Positions 48,101 through 58,640 of a stretch of DNA of 64,000 nucleotides are shown here, one piece after another. The stretch covers positions 930,001 through 994,000 of the forward strand of contig WACJ01000527.1 of the NCBI GenBank assembly GCA_008973525.1. Direction: 5' to 3'. Source of the stretch: Stenopsyche tienmushanensis (lineage: Eukaryota > Arthropoda > Insecta > Trichoptera > Stenopsychidae). Each line of letters starts with the position of its first letter. Position 1 is the stretch's first letter. Made by a program: the position numbers and the translations under genes. The notes under the pieces are model-generated. The model did not search any database. It was not told the origin of the DNA and worked only from the letters and a program-made list of their open reading frames with translations.

Positions 48101-49426
48101 GTTGCGGCCGATCCAATTGATACATCGAAAGATGACAGTTCATCTGATGCAACTACTGCAGCATCTCCCGATGGTACCTTGATTTCAACAACAGAAGCAA
48201 CTACAACACCTGATACAGCTACCGATAAACCTGAAACAACGACAGCAGTTAATACAGTAACTATCTCCACTGAACCATCGACAGTTGTTAATCCATCAGA
48301 CGATACAGCTACCGTACCCCCAGTTGCGTCACTAACCGCTGCGCCAGAAGAAACAACAACGCCTACCTCAGATGCACCAATCGAACAACAGGAAACGACG
48401 ACAGTTGCTAATGTTGCGGCCGATCCAATTGATACATCGAAAGATGACAGTTCATCTGATGCAACTACTGCAGCATCTCCCGATGGTACCTTGATTTCAA
48501 CAACAGAAGCAACTACAACACCTGATACAGCTACCGATAAACCTGAAACAACGACAGCAGTTAATACAGTAACTATCTCCACTGAATCATCGACAGTTGT
48601 TAATCCATCAGACGATACAACTACCGTACCCCCAGTTGCGTCACTAACCGCTGCGCCAGAAGAGACAACAACGCCTATCTCAGATGCACCAATCGAACAA
48701 CAGGAAACGACGACAGTTGCTAATGTTGCGGCCGATCCAATTGATACATCGAAAGATGATAGTTCATCTGATGCAACTACTGCAGCATCTCCCGATGGTA
48801 CCTTGATTTCAACAACAGAAGCAACTACAACACCTGATACAGCTACCGATCAATCCGAAACAACCACAGTAGCCAATACATCCGATGATATAACTACTGA
48901 GTCTCCCAATGCATCGCCAACCGTATCGACGGAAGAAACAATAACGCTTACTACCAGCTATTCTATCAAGGAACCTGAAATGACGACGGTGGCTGATACT
49001 GCATCCGACTCCACTGTTACCATAGCTGATAATCGATCTGACGAGACAACAACCCCATCTCCCGATACTGCATTAAAATCCATAACTGAAGCGACTACCG
49101 TGACTTCTGCAGATGTTTTAACAGAAAAATCTCAAACGACGACAGTTGTCAGTGAGCCAACAGAGACAACTACAGTTGCTAGTCCATCTAGTATAACTAT
49201 GGATGGAGTGCTGACTTTGACGGCTGGAACAATAGCGGAAACTTCTAGCGTCATTAATGAAGCTACCCAGCAGCCAACAATAACAGAATCTATAGGAACT
49301 ATTAATTCTGTTAGTGCAGATGCTGCATCCATTTCCCCAGGTGCAGCAATACAGGCTTTGAGTAATATGGAGGCAGAAGAGGCATCCTTCTCCGTTACTC
49401 AAGTTTCACCAGATCAGGCCATATGA
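42176..49426 (+). CDS. Giant Thr-rich mucin-like secreted protein, with four +1 frame breaks
   Basis: Exon 1 (42176-42226) encodes MKRNHFLLIPVVVILLH. After a phase-0 intron, exon 2 (42409-49426) continues MQDANAFFMDFF, so signal cleavage after ANA is likely. The N-terminal ~130 residues are Phe/Pro-rich (GRPLEDQSFFGSP, FNFELPFAIP). Then come an acidic region rich in Glu, Asp and Ile, and a very long Thr/Ser/Pro/Glu/Ala region of degenerate modules such as EQPETTTVAD, including six near-identical 104-aa repeats. Dense Thr runs suggest heavy O-glycosylation; no chitin-binding or cystine domain is visible. The frame shifts by +1 at about 43775-43813, 43950-43979, 45574-45596 and 47223; without the four extra bases the length is exactly divisible by three (about 2,354 aa). 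These may be assembly errors, alleles or a dying gene. A peritrophic or salivary mucin is one guess. The C-terminus reads SPDQAI. Confidence 0.8.
46982..48850 (+). repeat. Six tandem copies of a 312-bp (104-codon) repeat
   Basis: The word GCAGTT(G/A)ATACAGTAAC recurs at 46996, 47309, 47621, 47933, 48245 and 48557. Spacings are 312 bp, except 313 in the first interval, where an extra T at 47223 breaks the frame. Copies differ at only a few bases. Each unit encodes a segment with STVVNPSDDTA, TVPPVASLTAAPEETTTP, APIEQQETTTVAN and TEATTTPDTATDKPETTT. A degenerate ancestor of the unit is visible upstream at about 45890-46080. Confidence 0.95.
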
Positions 49427-49972
49427 CGGTTACTTAACTATCGCCTAACTAATTCCTTGGGCGATATAAGATGGCTTCCTTCGATGCCATAAAAACATTA
49501 CAATTAAATCATACATTCATGTTTAAGAAGTGTTTTTGAAACATTGCGACGCTTGTGTTGCTGTTTTGTGTGTTATGAAACAAGAAATGTGGACAATTTT
49601 ATTATTTTAATATAAGTTAAATTTTAAGTGGTTATTTATATTTGATTATGATATTATAATTTTGGTTTCGTCACAACGAAGGCATAAGAAGAATAACATA
49701 GGGACTCTTTAAAAATCATTGATTTTCGATGTTGGCAATATTTATTTATTTAATTATTATTGTATTTTTTTAATCATTAGGTTAATGTTTAAAAAATTAT
49801 AATTTAATATATTTATTTGAATATCTTGAATTATGTGAGAACATAATCTCTAATCTAAAGATTATATTATTAAACATTATATTATTTTTTAAATTTTATT
49901 GTGTTAGGGTATTTCATTTTATTTAATTAGTAATTAGTAAATGTAAGACATGTATGATTTTCAAAGTATTGA

Positions 49973-49978
49973 AATAAA
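49973..49978 (+). terminator. Poly(A) signal of the mucin-like gene
   Basis: AATAAA about 550 bases after the stop codon, in a very AT-rich 3' region; earlier variants may also be used. Confidence 0.4.
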
Positions 49979-51006
49979 GCTAATAATACTATTGTAAATC
50001 CATCATCTTATTTGGCATAAATATTGACATCATTTTCAGTATTTTTGTTGTCCATCATAATGATGACTAAGAATATTTTACCGTACCGTCATATTTGAGA
50101 GATCAAATATATTATTACATATATGAGATCGATCATTTCAATCCAGGTTTGTCCCCATTTCCCGGATCTGGAAAAGTAAATACTGAATTAATTAATAAAG
50201 GCAGCCAAGGCTGCCTTTGAGTAAATAGATTTGCAAAAATAATTAAAATAATTTAAAATAATTCTAATTTCGCTACTCACTCATAGGTATTCTCGTATCT
50301 AAAGTTCCTATCCAAATAATCCTATCTTATTAAAGCAAAACCGCCACAGGGAAAAATTAACAAGAAAATGTTTTTAGTAATTTTATACTTTATTTAATCC
50401 TATCCCTAAAAAATATTATTTATTTATTTGCATTAAAAAATAATTTTATCCATATAACATGTGAATGGTTCGCAAATTGAGTCCTTTTAATATATTTTAA
50501 TCATCAAACCTTCGAACCATTTTTTTAATATAATAATATTAGTTATTATTTAAAAATAATCATTCAATATTTAAAAAGAGTAAGGTAAAAAAAAACATAG
50601 ATGGCAGTGTACATTTTAATAATTATAAGAAAATAATTTAACTTGCCGTTGTGTTTCATAGATGGCGACATTTTCCGATAAGCATTTTTTTTACAAAAAT
50701 GCATAAATTTACAAATGCAATTATAATTGCATAAGTGGATAGCAAACAATAGCATACAAGAAGCTAATCTCAATTATCGTAGTTTTTTAGTGTCAATTAC
50801 ATTATGAATCTAGCTGAAAATTAAATTATTCTATTCAATTTTCATTTTAATGGATAAATTGAGGAAAGTAGAAGGTGATTTTTTAAATGATCAAAATAAA
50901 GCTACAATATGTAGATGTTCCTACAAATAGGTTATTACTAAATTTATAATTTGTTGGTTTGTTCATTTCATTTAAAAAAATCAAAAATAATAATTGTTCA
51001 CAGAAA

Positions 51007-51529
51007 AACACACCACTCAATAAGTTCGTAGGAATTTTTTCAACATTTCTTCCATTAAACACACCACATGATATCCGTTATTGACAGTTCTTCTTTTCTC
51101 AAGGTAATTAACGAATAAAATACCAAAATCTTACCAGCTGACGTTTGCGTTTTTGGTCGCTTTGAGTGGCTTTCGCCGGTTGCTGTCCATTCTGTTGACT
51201 GCCAATCTGACTCCGAAGTGTATTGATTGATCCATGTTTCATCCATTGTCACATACCGTATGATTTTTTTTTAAATTTATTGAGCTTAAACAGCTTCAAA
51301 AAGCGGTCTGAATTGTGGACGCGTTGTTGCTCTAGATCGATTGTGAATAAACGTGGTACCCACTTCGAAAAGAAGCTGTCTTATGGACAAATGTTGATGA
51401 AAAACGATGAATACACTGCCTTCTTATACCTTTAATGTGTTAACTATCACACGCAACTTCAATTTATGATCGGCCATAACTATTTTGTGGAATATTTTGT
51501 TATCCTACGAACTTATTGAGTGATGTGTT
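51007..51529 (-). mobile_element. Internally deleted mariner
   Basis: Inverted ends ACACACCACTCAATAAGTTC at the left and, in reverse complement, ACACATCACTCAATAAGTTC at the right bound about 520 bp. On the minus strand at about 51250-51110 the frame reads MDETWINQYTSESD and EWTATGES, then KRPKTQTSAGK, the first catalytic Asp block of mariner transposases. The N-terminal part and the other catalytic Asp residues are deleted, so it is not autonomous. The same ends occur at 38627 and perhaps 5731. Confidence 0.85.
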
Positions 51530-54330
51530 ATACAATATCATTAATATCTTCTATGTCTTCCATCCCATCAATAAATTTAGCTCTTGATCTCTAATGTTTA
51601 CGTAGAAAACTTAAGTAGTAATGCAAGGAACTATATTTCAAAAAAGGCGCTTAGTAATATATTTAATTTTCATATTTGTCCTTAATATTTTTCTTAATTG
51701 CTGAAAGTGATGAGCTGTCGGTACGTCTTAATACAAGCAAGAAATCAACCCAACTTCATTTCCCTGAACGGAAAATTCTTTCGTACATCCTTTTTGCACC
51801 TGCCATTTAAAATACATAAATGCTGTTCAAACGCAAAAGACAACTGTCCTGCGTAAAATCATTAAGCATCATAGCTGTTTTACAATTTAATGAGAACTGT
51901 CATAATTTAATGTCCGCATATAATGATGCTTGTATAAGTTTCTTCGCCTTGCCACCTGATAATATAGAATTAGGAGCACAAAGAAAATCCCACAAATTGG
52001 ACGAAAATCAACAAAGGTGAAGGTCGAAAAGAAGTACGCATCGAAGCAACATGTCTGTGTGAATCAATTATGATGATTCAAACTATTCCATAATGAATAC
52101 TTAAAACAAAGCTAAAACAACAACAGTTCGATGGGATTAACTAAGGTCAAGGGAAAATAGGTAGACATTAAACATGTATTTGGGATGCCACTTAATTTAA
52201 GGGCCAAACTGTTAAAACACAAACAATCATAACACATTGTTGATATATCGGCTTTGTGACTGTTATAATAGTAATAAGCTAATGCAAAATCAAATATAAA
52301 AGAACGATTGTTTTTCATAATTATAAAGCAAACATTTGATGAAAAAAGGGACCAATTTAAAGGGGAAAAACTATTTAAAACTGAAACTAATATATACTAT
52401 ACTTAGAAGTTGTAGATGATTATTGTTTAGGGTGTTCAGCTGTATAAGATTGACTTTAAACACGTATTAAATAGAACATTATTTACATTTAAATCTGTTT
52501 TTATTACTTTCTTGTTGGTGTTAATGGATTTTAGACTATTGTTTTTGTTGTGAAAGTTTAATATCAAGTTTTTTTTGTTGTAAGTGTTGTAAGGTAAAAT
52601 GAATGGAATTTTATATCATATGGCGTAAAAAAAATGACTACGGGAATCAAACTCTGAACGACAGATCAGAATTTGAATTGTTCGACTTATTGCGAATTTA
52701 CCTGCAGGTAATCCAATGCCTTAAGTTGATAAGATCCAACGAATTCACAGATGAACAAAGAGGATGATAAATCCTGAAGGATGTTTTGGTGTTGAAATCG
52801 ATCAACCAAAGATATCAATAGTCGAATACAGTATTGAATTTTTCATTTTTTCCGCGACAAAAACTGTAAAACGTCATTGAGAAAACGAACACAAAAGAAA
52901 TATGATAATAACAAAGAAGAAATGCTTGAACCTAAACAACACAAATAAATCAATGGCAATGTGTTTATGATGTGTTTTTTCTTTTGAATTGAAGTCTAAT
53001 CCAAGGTTACAAAACAATACGCTACTACAGTGCATGGTTCAAAAACATTCATTTATCTAAAAAAAAAAAAATCTTACAAAAAAATTAAAAACAATTAAAA
53101 ATAAACCTATTTTTAAACTTGAAATGAAAAAGGTTTAACCAGAAGTTAAAAAAAAGTACCGTCATGTGCGTTAATTTTTTTAAACGGAAGAACTTTGTTC
53201 ATGATCAAAAAGTGTTTGGCAAGTGGTTCTACAGAGATTCTCAGCCACCAAGTCTCCATCGTCTGTTTTGGGAGTCTCTTATACAGTTGTTAAGTCGTAA
53301 ATTAGACAAGCTGCTTGCGAAAGACTCATGTTATCCGTAATATGTGACTTCAAGAGTTCTCCTGATTTTTTGTATAATTTGAATTCATGTATAATTTGAA
53401 AATAGTGATTCTGAAAACGTAGAACAGATCATAGCGAATGATCCACATTTTGAAAAGATTGCAAAAATTTGCGGAAAATAGAAAAAAAGCGGCAAATTAT
53501 ACTAGATGACTTCGTCACAAAAAAAAACAATAATTTCAGAAGAGCCAGGACCTTCATCACAAAAATAAACAAAAAAATACAATACAATTCAGTTTTCGAA
53601 CAAAACCGGTTTTCACCGGTTTTCGGTTTTAAGAAATATATGGAATGTGAAGTTAATCTATACATTAAAATTATTCGAATTTTATTCGAAAGCATTACAC
53701 AGACTTGTATACATGAAATCAATAATGCCATTTAAACATTATTATATTTAAATAAAATCACAAAAATAAAACAATACAATAATTGGCCACAAAAAAAGAA
53801 GTATCAATTATAAGCTATTCTTCTTGATATAGGAAATACGTTTTAATTTTTTACCCTCATTCTTAATATTACTTAACTCTTCAATTATCTCACTTTGGCA
53901 CTTCCGTATAATTTGTAAACTAGTCCAATTACCCGAGGATTGTTTTTTGAAAGAATTGAAATTTTGAGAGAATTTCTTCTAAACTACTCTTTTTTAAGAA
54001 ATATTCGACACCGACCTTTTTGATTATTGAATCTTAAATATTGAGATTTTTTTAATATTCGATACCGGATTTTCAGGATTAAAAAAACGGTTTTCGAAGG
54101 TCACAATTTTTAACCTAAAAACCCGGTTTTTCACGGTCTGTCATTTTTCTTTTTCGTTGCGTTTGTGTGAACGTTTACGTTTTTTAAACGCGTCTTTACG
54201 TATACATGGTGTGTAATTGCATTTTTTACATATATTTTTTTTTACACACAATAAAAAAACTCAGTTCAAATCAGTCAAAGAATAAAACATTTCATCCAAC
54301 ATCGAATGGTTCTATTTAAAAAAAAAATAA

Positions 54331-54430
54331 AATTTGAATGAAAAATGTGTAATTTGAAATAAAATGTATTTAACTTGGAATGAAAATGTTTAACTTGAAA
54401 TGAAAAGGTTTAACTTGAAGTAAAAAAAAA
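54331..54430. repeat. 20-bp minisatellite, about five units
   Basis: Successive units vary on AACTTGAAATGAAAATGTTT: AATTTGAATG..., AATTTGAAAT..., AACTTGGAAT..., AACTTGAAAT..., AACTTGAAGT.... A single related unit is at about 53117. Confidence 0.65.
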
Positions 54431-55860
54431 AAGTAGCCCAAACTGTATTTTTACCCATTTACTTTATCGGGGATTCCCGGCATTCTAGCCTAGCTCCAGA
54501 AATCCCAGACATATTCCATTAAGAATGTCTCAATGGGCTCACCAAACTGTAAGGAAGTAATTTTCATTGTTTAGGACGCTTGTTTTTGGTAGTTAGTGTA
54601 GCAACGCTTAACCAGGTGGCATTTTGATAAATAGGCGACCATCTTTAAAATAACGCATACTGTCAAACATACGTAGCAGTGTATATTGCGTACATAATGT
54701 GTGTTGCCACAACAACATTCCCTACAGGTGGAACAAACACCTAGTGTTCAAATTTATTTTTTGATCATAAATCAACCTTTCTTAACAAATTTGTTGACCA
54801 TCTGGCAAATGTGCAATTATAAATATTTGCAAAAATGTGTACAGGGCAACTGCCAAGTGATGTAATCAATTGGAAAATTTACTGCCAACCCAGATACTTT
54901 TTTTAAACCCTTTCGTTTCGAATTCGTTTTTTTGGCATGCATTTTTGAAGGCGAACAAAAAATATTTACCATAAACAGCATAAAAAAATTCAACAACAAT
55001 CATTCCACGTGAAATCTCTTCAGTATTATAAAACTGTTCCAATAAGTCAGGTTTATCATATTTTACAAAAGCAATAACGGCTCTAAAATAAAAAAAGCAG
55101 TAACTTTCACCAAAAGATGAATAGACTTTTTTTGAGCGGAGTTTTTTTGCGCGGTTTTGGAATAACACGACCAAGAAAAAAAAATCGTTTTAACATTGTA
55201 AAAGAATAATAAAAATACACGATGCAACATTATTTAGATTTTAATTGAAAATTTTGTAATTATAAGTACATGTTTTTTATGTTCTTGTTTATAAAAGCAT
55301 TAATACCACCATTTGCTTTGACACAGATGATGGCGTTTAATCTAGTGATGAACTAGTAGCTAACTACAATGATGTTGTTCTTCTGCATTCAGAAGCATAT
55401 TTGCTTCTATATTTGAGCATTTATTTTGATTGTTCCATACGATCCTTGTTGTATTATGATCATTGATTTTAATTATTGAGATACTTTCCTTCCACGAAAA
55501 ACATCAAAGAAAACAATTAGATCTAAGTCAGCTAAGTTCTTAAGCTTATATATCCACGGATCCTCTCTTAAGCACAATCTTTGTCAAAGTATTGATCAAA
55601 ATGGATGTTCTTGTGTATCAAAATGGATCTTAAACGTGTGGTCACTTCACTGCAGTAATCGGCATGCTAGTAAACCATGCACAGGAAACTACGCTCGTGG
55701 AATCCGCCCTTAATTGAATCTATTTAGGGATCTATTAGTTAGAATACGTTGCAAAAAATGTGGTGTTAATTAGGGATGATATAAATAATAAAATTTATTT
55801 TCTTTCCGATAATGAATACATTTATCGAAATGGAATGATATTTAAGGATTAATTGTATTA

Positions 55861-57121
55861 TACCTATATTATTTTAAAAAGTGCAAACAACAAGCTGGCA
55901 AAGTTTTATCGCAATCGAATAAACGGTATGGCAGCGCATAAAATACGAACAAACATTTATTTTCATTTTTTACATTAGATTATACCTATGTAACTCGCGC
56001 AATCTTTAGCAATATGTGGACGAAGTTTCATCGCAATCTAATGAACGGTATGGCAGCGCATTACATACGAACAAAGAAATATTATTATTTTTGTATTAGA
56101 ATGAACAATCAATTTTAATGGCGTGTACATGATGTTAACAAAAAATAAAAGTATTCATGATGTGTTTTGAAATCCTGATCGAATCCTGGAAAAGAAATAC
56201 TCAAAATCCATAAATGATCCCGCTGGACATGCATATGCTAGGGCACACAAGTCGCCTTTAGACAATAAAATATTTAGTACGCAATTTCTAGTATCTCTAA
56301 ATTCGTTCGCAGTTAAAAGGTTAAAAAGCCGATATGACTCATGCGTAGTAAATTATGATTTAGCACAGTTAATTTCCGAAATATTGCGTTGTGAAATAAA
56401 ATGACAGCTGTCAAAGTGCATGTTAAGCATTGCAAACAGAAAGAAGACGTCTACTCTTCATCGATTGAAATTAATACTGATCGATTTAATTAGGAAAACA
56501 ACACAGAATACATCTCATTATGAAAGAAAAAACGACGAATATTTAAAAAAAAAAATACTCATATCTCCACCTGTATGTGTTTTGCATGATGAAACACAGT
56601 CAATCATTAAGTCAGTCAAGGGTTAAACATGGCCTTAATTTTGACAATTTATTTTATTTGTGCTGATCACATAATAGTGACACTTTTCTGATGTTTCCTA
56701 GTGTAACATAATTAATTTTATTGTATTGTAATATTTTCAGACGATACATTGTAGATCATTTTCACCCTGTTTCTATACAAACTAAGCAAACATGACCTTC
56801 TTAATTCGAATCTACAATTTATAACTAGTTGACTGAATCAATAATGTTAATCATTGGCTTGGTTAGTCTATAATATTGTCAAATCTAATATATACAAGTT
56901 AATATGTGTTTGTTCGTATGTAATAGCGCTGCCATATTGTTCATCAGATTGCGATTAAAATTGGTCAATTATATGTTTAAAGATTGCGCGAGTAACATAG
57001 GCATAGTCTGATATACAAAAAAAAAATGTTTGTTCGTATTTTATGCGCTGCTATACCGTTCATTCGATTGCGATAAAACTTTGCTAACTTATTGTTTGCA
57101 CTTTTTCGAATAATATAAGTA
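55861..57121. mobile_element. Foldback structure with ~225-bp inverted arms
   Basis: The left arm (about 55861-56085) and right arm (about 56901-57121) are inverted copies sharing AGTGCAAACAA, AAGTTTTATCGCAATCGAAT, AACGGTATGGCAGCGCAT, ACGAACAAAC and ATGTAACTCGCGCAATCTTT with a few differences. Inside each arm the ATCGCAATC...ACGAACAAA segment occurs twice. The ~815-bp centre has no recognised gene. It could be one foldback element or two opposed copies of the repeat also found at 4431. Confidence 0.7.
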
Positions 57122-58059
57122 TAGTACATTTAACGTACAGTGGATCTTATATGTAAAAATCAATGTTTGTATGTTTGTTTATATTTATAATGAAACCAAC
57201 ACAATAAAATTTATATCATTTATACTTTTCCCTTATGTATCATTCAATTTCAATTTAATTATTTCTATCATTCCTAATTAAACAAGATAAAGCTTTCAAA
57301 TTTACCAGCTAGAAATATATAATAATTTGTCCCCAATTGTGGCATATTATCATATTAAATCCTTTTTAAATTGATTATATTCTGATCTACATTAAAAATA
57401 TTAAATTGTGACGGAATATAAATTTGCATTATAAGATTCCAACGACCGAAAACAAACGAACGTTCTAAACAATAAATAAAAAACAGCAAATGTTTATCTT
57501 TGGCTTTCCATTGTTCATTGGCCAATGGTTGCTATTTAGTCTAGGTATTAAAATAATGATCGATTGCCATTAATTCCAGTTGTCATTGCTTCGGAGTCAA
57601 CCATCTTCGTAAAACGATTCAACGATGAACGATAAACGAGTGTTTCTTTTAATTGAAATACTCAAATTTGGTCTTCGATCTGCTTAAATCCAAACTATGG
57701 ATACTTCCTGAAAAAAGTACAGTTTTCATTGTTTTCGTTCTTCATGCAGGGATCACCAGATCTTCAATTCAAGATGGCCATTAAATTGCAGATAAGAACG
57801 TGTTAATTTTTTATTGATCGTATAATATTCAGTAATTGAGTGATTGCGTTATATTTGACTGACAAATTTATCTCCGACACGAAAGCTATAAACATGCTGT
57901 TCAATTCTAGATGACTAATAAGACCAACAGCGATTACGTTAAAAACGGGCATCCGATCGCGTTTTAATTTTTTCTTATTCGAGAGGCAAAATCTTATCCG
58001 ATATTTCGAACATCCTATCGGGCTACATGGGCTCGAAAAACGTTTCGCCCAAAAAATCA
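57122..58059. other. Gene-free AT-rich stretch
   Basis: No coding sequence or repeat end recognised. Confidence 0.4.
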
Positions 58060-58330
58060 TCTTAAGGGACGAGGGCCGTTGTTGGATGAATGGATGCACG
58101 AATAAGCAAAATAGGATAAGTTCGTGCGATTCAACGCCTTTGGACTTCTTCCTTTGGGGCTATCTTAAATCGCGGGTCCATGTGTGTAAATCCCAAACAA
58201 TTGATCCCATTAAATTCAACATAGCGAACGCCATCCAGCAAATTCAGCGAGATTTTTAAAATGGCCATCGAAGATTGGGTCTTCCGAATACGTGCCACCC
58301 AGCAAAGCCGCGGCGGATGTTTGAACGATG
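58060..58330 (+). pseudogene. DDE transposase C-terminal relic
   Basis: Across frames one reads STPLDFFLWGYLKSRV-like sequence (TPLDFFLWG with one substitution), then SQTIDPIKFNI, NAIQQIQRDF and EDWVFRIRATQQSRGGCLNDD. This is the C-terminal part of a Tc1/mariner-superfamily type transposase common in insects. At least two frameshifts occur and no upstream catalytic part is preserved. Confidence 0.6.
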
Positions 58331-58640
58331 ATATATTTCATACTAAATGCCATAAAATATTCTTTAAAATAAATTTAAAAAAAACTATATTCAATTTATA
58401 TTTCAATATAACCAAAATATCAAAATAATTAAGTTGCATTCGGTATTATATCTTAAGAATTTTCTGTTAAAGAATATCATAAAATATAATATAATATGTA
58501 CAGGCTTGAATTATTTTATTATTGCCTTCAGAGCAGGGCCAGCAATTTACCGGTAAATTACCGGTAAAACGGTAAACATCCTTGCCGTTACCGGTTAACC
58601 GGTTATTTAACTGGTAATGGTCCCAAAATAGAGAAATATA

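Larger units (their letters stand above)
49979..55860. other. Gene-free stretch
   Basis: No gene supported. It holds the deleted mariner at 51007-51529, a 20-bp tandem repeat at 54331-54430 and patches of ACCGGTTTT words at 53600-53635 and 54070-54135 resembling degenerate hAT-type ends. A perfect 10-bp inverted repeat (AAAGGCAGCC / GGCTGCCTTT) lies at 50197-50218. Confidence 0.5.

Noticed and set aside
47203..48582. A 459-codon open frame on the minus strand across the 312-bp repeats, and similar long minus frames at 44789-45586 and 45882-46946
   Set aside because: They mirror the Thr/Ser/Pro codons of the mucin; translations are monotonous Val/Ser runs with no start context, splice sites or domain. 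Shadow frames of the plus-strand gene.
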